Of a stretch of 64,000 nt of DNA, positions 10,611 through 21,072 are shown piece by piece (positions within the stretch are counted from its first letter, which is position 1; the number at the start of each line of letters is the position of its first letter). Position numbers and translations under genes: made by a program. The notes below the pieces were generated by a model. The model ran no database searches. It was not told the DNA's origin and saw nothing but the letters and a program-made list of their open reading frames with translations. The DNA comes from Paralithodes platypus (taxonomy: Eukaryota > Arthropoda > Malacostraca > Decapoda > Lithodidae): positions 51,825,770-51,889,769 of the forward strand of contig CM064502.1 of NCBI GenBank assembly GCA_032716605.1. The letters are read 5' to 3'.

Positions 10611-10620
10611 AGATTTATCA

Positions 10621-11555
10621 TAGTAAAAATGGAAGAGCTATGAAGATATGAAGAGAGAGACGGACAATTAAGAGATAAAGAGAGGAAATACATATTGAAG
10701 ATATAGTAGAAAATGAGAAGCTAAAAATAAAGGAATATCAGGATGAAGAGGGATAGAAAGAGGCAAGGCTAATGAGAAAGAACGCTATATAAGATTAAAC
10801 GTAAAATTTTATATATTAGTATAAGTGAACACATTTAAGGTAGGTTAATATAGTTGTAAATTTGTTATAAGATATTGAAAAAAGAGTTACCATATTAGAG
10901 TTGTCTGGAAAGCGCTCGTGTTAATCCACATCAAATTCATTGGATATTGTATTCACATTAAAGCAAGCGTATTCCCTCTCAAACGGACACATATTTCAAT
11001 AGTAGGCTGGGCTTACTGAATACCAGCAATGCAGTCTTCATAATTATAGTTGGAAACAACGGCCTTTTACTCGCCTACTTATATACGTACTAGAGAAATC
11101 GAATTATTTGTCTCCTTCAAACTCAAAACTCTATTATTTCAAAGACAAATCAAAGAAAACAGGGAAAACATTCCCAACCGCCAAAATTCGTACAACCTTC
11201 GTTTTCCTTTTTATTCACACAAGTGTCAATAAGTGCACATTCAAAGCTAAAAAAACAAAAAAAAAAAAACAAAAAAAAAAACGAAATCGTACTAAAACGA
11301 AATTAAACACACGATTACCTAGTATGTTCGCATACGACAAAAGGGCACACATTTCACATACAATCTACTTTCTTCAAACACATGCACGCACTCGCACAAA
11401 CACACAAACCACATACAAACACACTCACTCGCACATAAAAAACAAAAACAATTCAGTCCGCATCTCTGTTATCGATCATAATATATTGTATATACATTTT
11501 GTTTGTGAGTTTTGCTACGGTAATGTTGTAGATCAACCTTTCCTCTTTCTATTGA
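10621..11555. other. unannotated stretch
   Basis: Purine-rich at 10,630-10,770. There is an A-rich run near 11,249-11,282 and an AC-rich stretch at 11,380-11,445. The frames at 11,050-11,638 follow this low complexity and have no recognisable domain. Confidence 0.4.
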
Positions 11556-12239
11556 AACATAATGGATTGCACTGTCAAGGTCGGCCCAACATTCTTGACT
11601 TATTTCAAACCTCTAGTAATCCTTCTGCTTCACTGTAAATATTTTTCCTCCGTTGGGCTCCTCCGATCATAACTTTATCTCTGTCACCTGACCTGTCTCT
11701 CCAGTACGGCCTTCTTACCCCTCCCCCCCTCTCCCCCAGCCAGCAGAGCTTGTGACATTTTGCTGCTGCCGACTGGAAGGCTGTGCGGCAGTACTTCTTT
11801 GATTTCCCATGGAATGATTTTTGCTTCCGTTTCATACATCCCATTCTCTTTCTCTCAAACTAACTCACAGAAATCTTATTTTATTCTACTGCTGTCCACA
11901 ACAAGGAGGACACATTCAAACGGTAAGTCACCTACAAAATCAAGAATCTCGAACTGTATATGTTTCTGCCCGGAATCAAGCCAAATCTGTCCTTAGACTC
12001 GCCAAAAACTCTTTCATCACTAACAAAAGCTCTGAAGTTTCCAACTCTAGCTGTTCCCAAGCTTTTTGGCACCTAGCCAAAAACCTCTCCAACAATTAAA
12101 CTACTTTGAGATTGCCAGTATGGCTTTCTTAAAGGCTACTCTACGGGTGATATTCTTGCTTATCTTACAAACCCTTGGTTATTCTCGTTTCGGGACTTCG
12201 GTGAGACTTTTTCTATAGCATAAACAAATCGAAAGCCTT

Positions 12240-12600
12240 TGATGGAGTCTGGCACAAATCTCCTATTTCTAAACTGCCCTCTTTCGGTCTCTACCCCTTT
12301 ATCTGTGCCCTTTTCTCTAATTTCCTTTCTAACCGCTCCATAGCTGCAGTTGTGGACGGCCATTGCTCACTTCCTCAACCTATCAACTCCGGTGTTCCTC
12401 ATGGTTCTGTCCTGTCTCCCATTATTTTTCTAATATTCATTAATGATCTCCTCAATTGTACCTCTAGTCCTATCAATTCATAGGCTGATGATTTTACCTT
12501 ACACTATTCAACTAGTTTTTTCATAACAACCAAGCAAGCAATCACTCCAAAGCTCACATAACAGGGCCATGGCACGCCTATCTTTTGATCTTTCAATATA
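12240..12600 (+). pseudogene. Jockey-like LINE RT, palm region
   Basis: Read across one stop, the frame gives KAFDGVWHKS (motif A, catalytic Asp), SNRSIAAVVDGH, SGVPHGSVLSP (motif B; the usual Gln is His here) and ADDFTLHYS (motif C), where the codon normally giving Tyr before ADD is now TAG. Confidence 0.75.
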
Positions 12601-12654
12601 TTTCTGATTGGGGCAGAAAAAAAATATTGTTACTTTCAACATCCCCAAGACCCA

Positions 12655-13198
12655 ATGTCTCCCTTTTTCTACCCGTCGCATTCTTCTGCGAGACTATTAA
12701 TTACTCTTCAGCCATACACAAATCAACCCTTATTTTCTCTCTATATTCTGGGTGTATCTTTTTCATCCGACCTCTCATGGAAAGATAACATTACCACTCT
12801 TGCTACAACAGCTTGCCAAAAGTTAGGAGTTATCAACCATCTCCGTGGGTTCTTCATCCCTGCACAGCTTCTTGCTCTGTATCGGGGCTGCAACAGTGCG
12901 CCCATGTGTCGAGTATTGTTTGCAAGTGTGGGGAGGCTCCAACCATATCGCACTTCTCGAAAGAGTAGACTCAAAAGCATTTCGCCTTATCAAATCACTT
13001 CCTCTCGCTAGTTCCCTACAATATCTTTCTACACACTGCAATGTTGCATCTCTTTCTTTTCTTCTATCACTATTACAACAATCAGTGATCTTCAGAGCTC
13101 TCTCAGTGCATATCCTCTCCCTTGCGGCGAGTGCGAGGCACCCGCCTTTTAACATAGTCCCACTCCCATTCTGTCCAGCTCTCCAACCCAAGAATTAG
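12655..13198 (+). pseudogene. Jockey-like LINE RT, C-terminal region
   Basis: Two overlapping frames (12,655-13,011 and 12,845-13,198) share one RT C-terminus split by a frameshift: LYILGVSFSSDLSWKDNITT in the first, then VRPCVEYCLQVWGGSNHIAL and VASLSFLLSL in the second. The remainder, to SRHFSPTVA near 13,330, is in a third frame. Confidence 0.8.
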
Positions 13199-13721
13199 CA
13201 AAGTTTCTCAGTCTTTCTTTAACTCAACAAGTGACCTCTGGTACTCTCTCAATCAATACATTTTTCCTTCATCCTATGACTTACACTACTTTATACTTCG
13301 TGTGTCCAGGCATTTTAGCCCCACCGTCGCTTGAATTTGGCTTTGTGGTTCTTTTGGTTTTGGGGGAGACGCTCGTTACAGGCGACCTGGCTTTTGTCTT
13401 CTTCATATACATAGAAAAAAGGAGACCAATAAACTGATGAAATGACAAATACCGTAGGAAAACTTTATTATCCCTATTGCCGATATTGAAGTTGAATATA
13501 CATATATAGTGTGTTCGGAAAGTCACTTTGCACCCTGCAAGATTGTCAATTGGCCCAGTGTTATTTGTAGTAATGCTATTTTATCTATTTCAAGCAAATT
13601 AATGGCAAACAAAATATACCCTCTCAACCTACCCACTAGTTTGTTAATATCTGTTTGCGATTTTCATTTATGTATTTATATATAGCTTATATAGCATCAA
13701 TACATATTACACAAGGTCAGT

Positions 13722-14258
13722 GGGCGGGTGCCCAACCCCGAAAGGGGTTGAAATAGGGGAGCTATCCCCCCGCCAAAGGCGGCTTTCTAGGGCCTTTTCT
13801 AGCTGATGCTGAGAGGATTGGGTTCTAGTCATGTGGTGATGGGCTGGTCTATCAGAGTGAGAGCTAAGCAATCTCTGCCATACCCATAGCTTACTCTGAC
13901 TTTTCCTTTAACTTATATATTTTCTAGATCTCAAGTGACGGCGTCTCTTCCGTGGATTGACCTGACCTCCCAATCTACCAAGATTGGAAGCCAAAGCGTC
14001 ACATTTTTCCCTTGCCCCTCAACTTTCTCTTCATAATTGCTGAGGGGCACAGGGCCCTGGGTGGGGCTTTGGCTTCCCGGGCGTTTCCGCACCCTCCTCA
14101 GCCCCCAGCCATGGAGTGGCTTCGGTCACCCAGGCTTTATTGTGGTCGGCGGGGAGGGTTCTTTGGAGGCACTTGGTTATGGCCTTGGAATTGCTCGGGG
14201 CCTTGGGGCTGTTCGGCCAGGCAGCTTGGGGAACAACAACAACAACAACAACAACACT
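13722..14258 (+). mobile_element. retroposon E, longest copy with TSD
   Basis: 537 bp with an (AAC)n tail. An 8-bp duplication, AGGTCAGT, lies at 13,714-13,721 and 14,259-14,266. It has about 120 bases of 5' sequence absent from the other copies, including short hairpins (ACCCCGAAAGGGGT and CCGCCAAAGGCGG). No clear Pol III A/B boxes were found. It may still be 5'-truncated. Confidence 0.85.
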
Positions 14259-14367
14259 AGGTCAGTTGGAAATCTTTCCGAACACCCTGTATAACACGTA
14301 AATATCGAGGTCACGCTACAGTCTTTCAAACGCACACCTTTCATAAATGTTAGTAATTAAAGATTAC

Positions 14368-14406
14368 CCCCCGCAACCCCCCCCCCCCCCCTCCCGCCCC
14401 CCCCCC
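14368..14406. repeat. poly-C tracts
   Basis: Three cytosine runs are interrupted by a few T/G bases. Confidence 0.9.
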
Positions 14407-14452
14407 AATATATGGAGCCATATCACTAAACGTTACTAAAATTACACTCGCA

Positions 14453-14801
14453 TTAAGGGAGCCCACCTTGCTTTTTTTCTCTTTTTCTCCCTCTCGCTTT
14501 GGCTTTTATCCATTCGGCCCCATTCAGCCTACTGTTTTAAGACGTTTACCCCCATCCAGGTGTCAATATTTTTGTTTTGACAGCAAGCTACATTTGTACA
14601 TTTTTCGACAGAAAAATGTCTCCGGCGAAGCCGGATTTCTCCATACAATGCTGGCTCGCCATCGCTCGCCAGGAAGAAATCGACACCTGGATGGGGATAA
14701 GCGTCCTAAAACAGTTGGCTGAATGGGGCCGAATGGATACAAGCCAGGGACAGAGAGAAAAGGAGAGAAAGATACAACAAAAATCCGGTGACCCCCCTTA
14801 A
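14453..14801. mobile_element. TTAA MITE family B, both ends present
   Basis: 349 bp from TTAAGGGAGCCCACCTTGC to CCGGTGACCCCCCTTAA. One inner arm lacks the GGCGAGCGGTAGCGAGCC box; the other (GGCTCGCCATCGCTCGCC) is kept. The central CTCCGGCGAAGCCGG and TTTTTCGACAGAAAAA hairpins are intact. Confidence 0.9.
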
Positions 14802-15740
14802 CCTCAGACGTAAACAAACACACTCACAGAAATCCTCGGTCTAAGAGTTGCCCGTCCGGAATTCCACACATCATCAATACTAAAATAAAGGCCGTAAATC
14901 CGAAGGCCAGGGATGGACGGCAACATTGTCTAGGGGAGATTACATCGCCTAAACGCTGGGAGGAACAACAATGCCACTCGCTTATCTCCACCGAGGCCCG
15001 TCTGTCCTCAGAGTTTTGCTACCTGGAATCCTCTTGGCCGCCATGTTGTATACCTGTTGCTTACCGATACCAGTGCGAAAATGTCCCGAAATAATACCAG
15101 ACAAAATTGCTCATGGACAATTGACAGAAAAAGTGCTCGTGTGACAGGTAATTTGATTTTAGGCGATGTTGTTAAAATGTGCTGAAATGATGACCATATA
15201 TATATATCGCTTGTTCAAAGTAGCCTAAAGGGAATATTTTGAGTGAGTGAAATAGTAAACACAAACTTACACGTTGCTTATTTAACCATATTGGAATCCT
15301 GATTATGACTTTTAATAGTGGGGGCATCATTTTATAGGTGTGTATTAATTTGTGTGAGATTTGAAAGTCAATCTCTAAGTATACCCGTAATTTATTAAAT
15401 CAAGGGATAAAACATGGTAGCGACTGCAAAAAGAAAAGATTTGGTAATAATAATGATAATGATAATGATAATAATAACAATAATCATAAAACTAATAATG
15501 ATTATCATTATTATAATTATAAATATTATTTATAATATTATTAGTATTATTAGTATTAATATAATAACAATACCAGTGAGCATCATCAAATCACGAGGGA
15601 TAATCGCAGTTTGCTTATAGAACGTCCGCAACTCCCCCCTGTGGAACGCTGTGTACCTACGGACCTTATTTATGAGGAATTTCAATGCGGACAAAGGGAG
15701 TAATCCGAACCCAGCGTGTAAGATCATTGGTTATGGGATG
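14802..15740. other. unannotated stretch with TAA-rich tract
   Basis: 14,860-15,060 is GC-richer and single-copy in this window. 15,440-15,560 is an imperfect AAT/TAA array. The frames across that array are low complexity. Confidence 0.4.
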
Positions 15741-16108
15741 TTAAGGGGAGACGGGTCGTTTTTCTGGAACCCTTTCTCCCTAGTGTCTAGCCTCATTAGT
15801 TTTGAAATGTTAAGGCGTTTGGCCCAATAATTTGCGATTTTAACACCTTTAGCTCCATTTCGTTGTCAATTTTAAGGCCTATCGTGCCACATAGGTGTCG
15901 ATTTTTTCCTGGCGAGCGATAGCGAGCCTGTACTTATAAGAGGAACCGGCATTTGGCCAGGACATTTTTCTACCGAAAAATGTACAAATGTATCTTGAAA
16001 GGGGGGGGGGGGGGTTTCTAAGTTTGAGGGAGGTCTAGCGAGGAAACTAAAAAGTCAATTAATAAATGAATTAATAGACCAAAATAATAAACAGCCACTA
16101 GCCCCTTA
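15741..16108 (+). mobile_element. TTAA MITE family A
   Basis: Starts TTAAGGGGAGACGGGTCG. The core is complete, with a G run expanded to about 15 after TCTTGAAAG. The right end is mutated (GCCCCTTAG). Confidence 0.85.
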
Positions 16109-16260
16109 GCCGTAAGTGCTACCTCATTTATCCCGGCGTTGGACGAGACTTTCAAGCCGTAAAGATGGGTATTTATCTGATTTGCGGCCATATTCTTTTA
16201 AACCTTGCCGTGGTCAACCCGATTGTCATGTTGAACGAAATAATTAGTTATACAGCAATA

Positions 16261-16468
16261 TTAACCCTTTGAGTACCAGCGACGACGTGGGTTATAATTT
16301 AATCTAGTTATATTAAGACGATGTTATGCAGCTTGGGAAGTATCTGTGGTAGTTAAAGGGGTTGGTTGACGTATTCTGAAGCCTTATTATTGCTAGCGGT
16401 CCTTCCTAAGCTGAATAAAATCGTCTCATAGTTGCCAGAATATAAGAACGCCCTGCCCATTTGCTTAA
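16261..16468 (+). mobile_element. TTAA MITE family C, subfamily 2
   Basis: Starts TTAACCCTTTGAGTACCAGC. The interior AAGCTGAATAAAATCGTCTC matches the copy at 28.9 kb. The right end is degenerate and its TTAA (16,465-16,468) is also the left TTAA of the next family C copy. Confidence 0.75.
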
Positions 16469-17016
16469 CCCCTTATGTACCGTTAACGTCTTTTTAATGA
16501 TAGTTTTGTTATATTAATTTAAACAATTAAGTGCAATTTAAGAAGGATTTAGGATAGCAAAATGGATTAAGTGAGAGAGTTCGAAGCCTGATAATTGCTA
16601 GAGGCCCTTTTTGAGGGGAGGTTTCCACTTGAGGGATTTGTTTTCGAACTTCCTTCTGCCTCATGTTTAGCCCCATTGTTTTTGAGATTTTAAGACGTTC
16701 GCCCCATTAGTTTGACGATTTTAAGAACTTTCGACCCATTTATGTCACTTTTAAGATCTTTCATTCCATTTAGGTGTCGATTTTTTCCTGGCGAGCGATA
16801 GCGAGCCTGTAATTTAAGAGGAACCGGCCTTCGGCCGGGAAATTTTTCTACCGAAAAATGTACAAATTTATCTTGAAAGAGGATCAAAGGGGGTGTAATT
16901 TCAAGTTTGATGGAAGTCTAGGAAACACACTAAAAACCTGCCCTTAAACTATATAAAATTGTCTAATAGTTGCCGGAATATAAGGAAAAGGACGTCCCCG
17001 GTACAGAAGGGGTTAG
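16465..17016 (+). mobile_element. TTAA MITE family C interrupted by a family A element
   Basis: Left part TTAACCCCTTATGTACCGTT...GAGGCCCTTT (16,465-16,610). Right part ACTATATAAAATTGTCTAAT...GACGTCCCCGGTACAGAAGG (16,948-17,016). Joining the two restores an ordinary copy of about 215 bp like that at 44.7 kb. The insertion is at an internal TTAA. Confidence 0.85.
16611..16947 (+). mobile_element. TTAA MITE family A, subfamily 2, nested in C
   Basis: TIR GAGGGGAGGTTTCCACTTG at the left and AAAACCTGCCCTTAA at the right. The left TTAA is mutated to TTGA. The core hairpins CCGGCCTTCGGCCGG and TTTTTCTACCGAAAAA are intact. 337 bp. Confidence 0.9.
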
Positions 17017-17075
17017 GAATATCGCCGTTGATCACATTTATCGCACATTTGGGAAGGGTCTTTCTAACAATCTAA

Positions 17076-17300
17076 TTAAGGGAGCCCACCTCGCTTTTTT
17101 TCTCTTTCTCTCCCTCTCTCTTTGGCTTGTATCCATTCGGCCCCCTTCAGCCTATTGTTTTAAGACGTTTTCCCCCATCCTGGTGTCAATATTTTCCTGG
17201 CAAGCGGTAGCGAGCCAGCATATAATTATTTTTGTTTTGACAGCAAGCTAAATTTGTAAATATTTCGATAGATAAATGTCTCCGGCGAAACCTGTTCAAT
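17076..17300. mobile_element. TTAA MITE family B, left part only
   Basis: Starts TTAAGGGAGCCCACCTCGC and runs through the first arm to CTCCGGCGAAACC, where it stops. A complete family A element follows ten bases later. Confidence 0.8.
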
Positions 17301-17310
17301 GTACTAATGC

Positions 17311-17687
17311 TTAAGGAGAGATGGGCCGTTTTTTGGTCCCCTTTCTTCCTCATGTTTAGCCCCATTGGTTTTCAGATTATTAGACGTTCGGCTCATTAGA
17401 TTGGCGATTTTAAGACCTTTTGCCTCATTCCTTTGTCAATATTTAGACTTGTGTCATTTAGGTGTTGATATTTTCCTGGCGAGCGATAGCGAGCCTGTAA
17501 TTTAAGAGAAACTGGCCTTCGGCCGGGACATTTTTCTATTGAAAAATGTACAAACTTATCTTGAAGGAGGATCTTGGGCGGGTGTTTTCTTTACGTTTGA
17601 TGTAGGTCTAGGGAGGAAACTAATTGAATAAAATAAATTTACATAATTACGAAAATTAGCAAATAAAAACGACCCATCTCTCCTTAA
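17311..17687 (+). mobile_element. TTAA MITE family A, reference full-length copy
   Basis: 377 bp with both ends: TTAAGGAGAGATGGGCCG at the left and CGACCCATCTCTCCTTAA at the right (one mismatch). The interior has three successive GTTCGGC/CCTTTTGCC/GTGTCATT lines, the CCTGGCGAGCGATAGCGAG box, CGGCCTTCGGCCG and the TTTTTCTATTGAAAAA hairpin. Non-coding. Confidence 0.95.
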
Positions 17688-18175
17688 GAGAGTATACCTC
17701 AAGACAATCAAATAACCTTTTCCCTGCCTCCACCATGTCTAATGTTTGTCAGGTATAAGGGAGTGACTTTTGCCATTAAATTGAGCATTTACGGCCCCCT
17801 CTTCGTTTTTCGTAGGGGCATACCAAAGGATTTCACGCAGCCTTGACTTAAACACACCTTGGCCTTGTTAAACAGGGGTAGGATTCCTTTTAAAGAATAA
17901 AGCCATTAAGCCCTAGCCAGCCGATACCCTGGCCGTAAAACTACTCTACAAAATCCGTGTAAAATGTCGAACATGATGCTCTTTTGTTTAACAATGGCCC
18001 CGGCCGAGTGGGAATTGATTTACGCTATTCGCTAATACCCTGAAGATAAGCGCTGTTTATAGCTTCAATAAGGCCAACTTCTTTAGAGTGTTCGTAATTT
18101 TGTATATCTTATGAAACAGAACCTTGTGCATAATTAATTAAGCCCTTATATTATTATTATTGTTATTATTATTAG

Positions 18176-18207
<32 letters not shown>

Positions 18208-18218
18208 GTATTAGTATT

Positions 18219-18260
<42 letters not shown>

Positions 18261-18839
18261 TCAAAATACATTACTTTTTCGATACTATTTCTTTCTACAC
18301 TCAGCAGGAATATTGTTTCCTTGCAAAGGACCTTTGGTGATCAGATAATACAAAAATATCAATTGATATCACTAACATTTGCAGCTTCTTCCAATATGAT
18401 TTTTTGTTTTGTCTTTATAGGTATCAATAAGAAAATATTAGGTCGTCAAGCGATTATCAGGATTAATGGGCGAGTAGCTTGTGGTTCTCTGGAACTAATA
18501 GCAGATTAAATTTGGCTTGTAAGACAGTATTCACTTATTCCGTTCAACAACTTGCAATTAATACTAAATAGGGCCTACCTATGTTAGTTTGGAATCCCAG
18601 ATCAACAGAAAGTCAGACAGAGCTTTAATCCATTACACCACACTATTTATATGTGTGGAAACTCTGATGTAGGTTTTCTCAAGGGTTAACTATCGTAAGG
18701 ACTATCTCTGCCCCTTGAAGTTAACTGAGAATATGCATAGCAAAATAGCCGTTCTCTTATATATAGACAATTTGGTTTAGTGAGTGAAGCGCTGGCTGAC
18801 ATCTGGCTAATCTTAGTTTCAATACTTAGAGGAATTTAA
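17688..18839. other. unannotated stretch
   Basis: Apart from the ATT microsatellite at 18,150-18,260 this is single-copy in the window. The frames at 18,160-18,509 read through the microsatellite and look non-coding. Confidence 0.4.
18150..18260. repeat. (TTA)n microsatellite
   Basis: Trinucleotide ATT array with GTT/GTA variants. Confidence 0.95.
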
Positions 18840-18993
18840 CATAACTGTGTTGGTGGTGTAATGGTTTAGATGCTTATGTTCTGGGTGTGGTGTCCCGAGT
18901 TCGAATCCCGGGAGGACCATATGCTTTCGTTAGTTTATTCAAGTGCATTGGGGTTTGTAATTGATGAATAATGTTAAGAACGGGGTGTCACAC
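18840..18993 (+). mobile_element. tRNA-derived SINE, family S1
   Basis: Pol III-type boxes are visible: TGGTGTAATGGTT (A-box-like) near 18,852 and GAGTTCGAATCCCGGGAGG (B-box) near 18,897. The body is TTCAAGTGCATTGGGGTTTG...GTTAAGAACGGGGTGT. Full or partial copies lie at 27.45, 36.35 and 41.84 kb. The tRNA fold is too degraded to give an isotype. Confidence 0.8.
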
Positions 18994-19460
18994 ATAATTT
19001 TCAAAGAGCATGGCATACAAATGAGAAGTCACGAGTAAGAACAGTTGAATTGGTTTGCTAAGAAATGCGTGTGGAGTTCGAAGAATGGACAAAATAAAAA
19101 GTGTGAGCATATGGGAGGCATGTGGAGTTAAGAAGTTGGTAGAGCAAAAGGTTGAAGAAGGTGTTCTCGGATGTACTATGGCCACATGACAAGAATACCT
19201 GAAGACAAATTAGTTAAAAGGATCTATGTCACTGAGGTGGAAGGAAGAAGAAGGCCTGAATAGCCGAGAAGAAGATGGTATGATATTATGGTGTTAGAAT
19301 GTGTGCCAACGCGTGAAAAGGGAATGGTTGAAGCAAAAGAATTTGCAAATGACAGGAATGAATGGAGGAAGTTTGTTAGAGAGACTGCATGAAGGTCTCT
19401 GGACCCTTTTCAATGAGAAACCTGGTCTTTATCCCAGATGATGATGTGAAGAAACCTTGT
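18994..19460 (+). pseudogene. RTE-like LINE, C-terminal RT fragment
   Basis: The frame near 19,085-19,395 reads RMDKIKSVSIWEACGVKK, then (with breaks) YYGHMTRIPEDKLVKRIY, a stop, RRRWYDIMV and NDRNEWRKFVRETA. This resembles the C-terminal GH...RRRW...DR.EWR pattern of the RTE LINE at 50 kb. It abuts the SINE directly. Confidence 0.7.
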
Positions 19461-20734
19461 CCGGAAGTATAACATCTGAGGTGAAACCATTGATTTGGGT
19501 GGCTGATGAGTAATTGGTGCTTCTGAATGCGTGTGTGCTTGATTTTTGTGGGTGAACTGTTATGTGTTCTTCTCCTGTCACCTCTTTTTACTTTATTGTG
19601 TCTCTTGCTGATCCTCCCTACCCCTTGTGGGAGTAAGGGCTGGCTACTGATTGACTGACTGACTTTTCACAGAGCGCAATTTACCTCTCAGAATAAGTTT
19701 ACTGCATAACAAGAGCACAGATGATTATCCCCAACAGTCAATTGGGAATGAATGTGAAATAAATATAGATATAATTTATGTAAAACCACATGTGAAATTA
19801 TTTAGTCATTCGCTTTGGTTATTTAAATCATTTATATCGCAGATTCAATACTATGAGATTACTCACTTATTCCTTTTTTCACAATAATAAATAAATAATA
19901 TGCCAATTTCGTTGCAAGTTGGCCAGAGCTGAGACTAGAGTTAATACGATTCAACAATACAGAAACAATCACTTAATCTGTTGAACGACATGTTGTGAAT
20001 GTCTAACTTAACATTCTCTAAAGTTGACAAGATTTACAAGGCACGAAGTTATTGAGTAAATCTCTTCAGCCAGCTAGGGCTTAAGGTACGAATATCCAGA
20101 TACTACAACAATACTAATTATTGTAAATATTTTTTATACATATTTTGTTATAACGAGGATTAATGGATGGTGGGGAATTGACCGTCCATATTGGAACAGT
20201 GAGAATAGAATACTAGAATTACTAACTTGATAATGCTCAGCACGTTATAGTGAGCGAATAAAATACCATGAAAGAACACTATCTTCTTTACTAGTTTTCG
20301 ACTTAAGCTAAATTAAATCAAGGATAGTCATAAGCTTATTACAAGTCAATATTTGAAACAAATAGTTCAATTAATAACTAATATTCTGTTCACAATAGGG
20401 TTGTAAGATTGTACAAAATATGAGGATTTGCATATATGTTAAAATCTTATATATGTATGACCTCACATAAATATAATTATAGGCTATATCATTATTCACA
20501 AATTAAATAATATATCTTTCAAAAAATCCACTCTTTAGACTAAAACATTTTGCGTTATGAATGTTATGCAAGACAAGTACGTAATAAAGTACACGGTATT
20601 TTTCCTGCTTACGTGCCAAAACTATCGCTTAAATTCCAAGAAAAAATAGATAAAGGAAGGGTACAAAAGAGACAAAAATAAGAAATGGGAAAAAAGTAAC
20701 CTCATACACTCTCGCTATTCCAACAAAACTGACG
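19461..20734. other. unannotated stretch
   Basis: Unique in the window. The first 200 bases may be RTE 3' UTR. No gene is recognised. Confidence 0.4.

Positions 20735-20819
<85 letters not shown>
20735..20819. repeat. (CT)n microsatellite
   Basis: About 41 uninterrupted CT units, followed by a T-rich run. Confidence 0.95.
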
Positions 20820-20823
<4 letters not shown>

Positions 20824-20950
20824 TTTTCTTTTTTTTAAACTTGGAAATTCATGATTACAATGATTAATTCTTGTTCTGAACTATCATAGTATTATTAGAC
20901 GAAAGGACTACATATGAATAGTGATCCTATCTTACAGTCTTACCATTATT

Positions 20951-20958
20951 ATTATTTA

Positions 20959-21055
<97 letters not shown>

Positions 21056-21072
21056 CTCTCTCTCTCTCTCTC
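20951..21072. repeat. (TTTA)n-(TA)n-(TC)n compound microsatellite
   Basis: TTTA units pass into about 40 TA units and then TC units. Confidence 0.95.

Larger units (their letters stand above)
7793..10620 (-). mobile_element. CR1-clade LINE, 5'-truncated and decayed
   Basis: Reading right to left: an ORF1 tail with an SGNH-hydrolase-type DGVHLNEVG motif (10,479-10,610); the start of an APE endonuclease (VNARSIRNKF near 10,400, then an in-frame stop); the endonuclease body; a linker; reverse transcriptase with SGVPQGSVLGP and FADD; and the RT C-terminus ending ...YTRRLRL at 7,793. An esterase-type ORF1 is a known feature of some CR1 LINEs and supports the clade. At least four frame breaks make it inactive. 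The 5' end stops near 10,620, leaving only the last part of ORF1. Confidence 0.85.
11556..13440 (+). mobile_element. Jockey-like LINE, decayed, with internal deletion
   Basis: On the plus strand: the end of an APE endonuclease (GRPNILDLF, then GSSDHN near 11,660); a linker with SARNQAKSVLRLAKNSFI and FWHLAKNLSNN; a jump at about 12,105 to RT sequence (QYGFLKGYSTGD); SGVPHGSVLSPIIFLIFIND near 12,390; ADDFTLHYS with a stop directly before ADD; LGVSFSSDLSWKDNI; and C-terminal VWGGSNHIALLERVDSKAFRL. It ends with a tail near 13,440. Stops, frameshifts and a lost block between linker and RT make it inactive. Three or four tail fragments of the same family lie elsewhere in the window. Confidence 0.8.

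Noticed and set aside
18845..18915. A tRNA gene
   Set aside because: A- and B-box-like strings exist, but the cloverleaf does not close and the same unit with a fixed 3' body recurs at three other sites, so it is a SINE.
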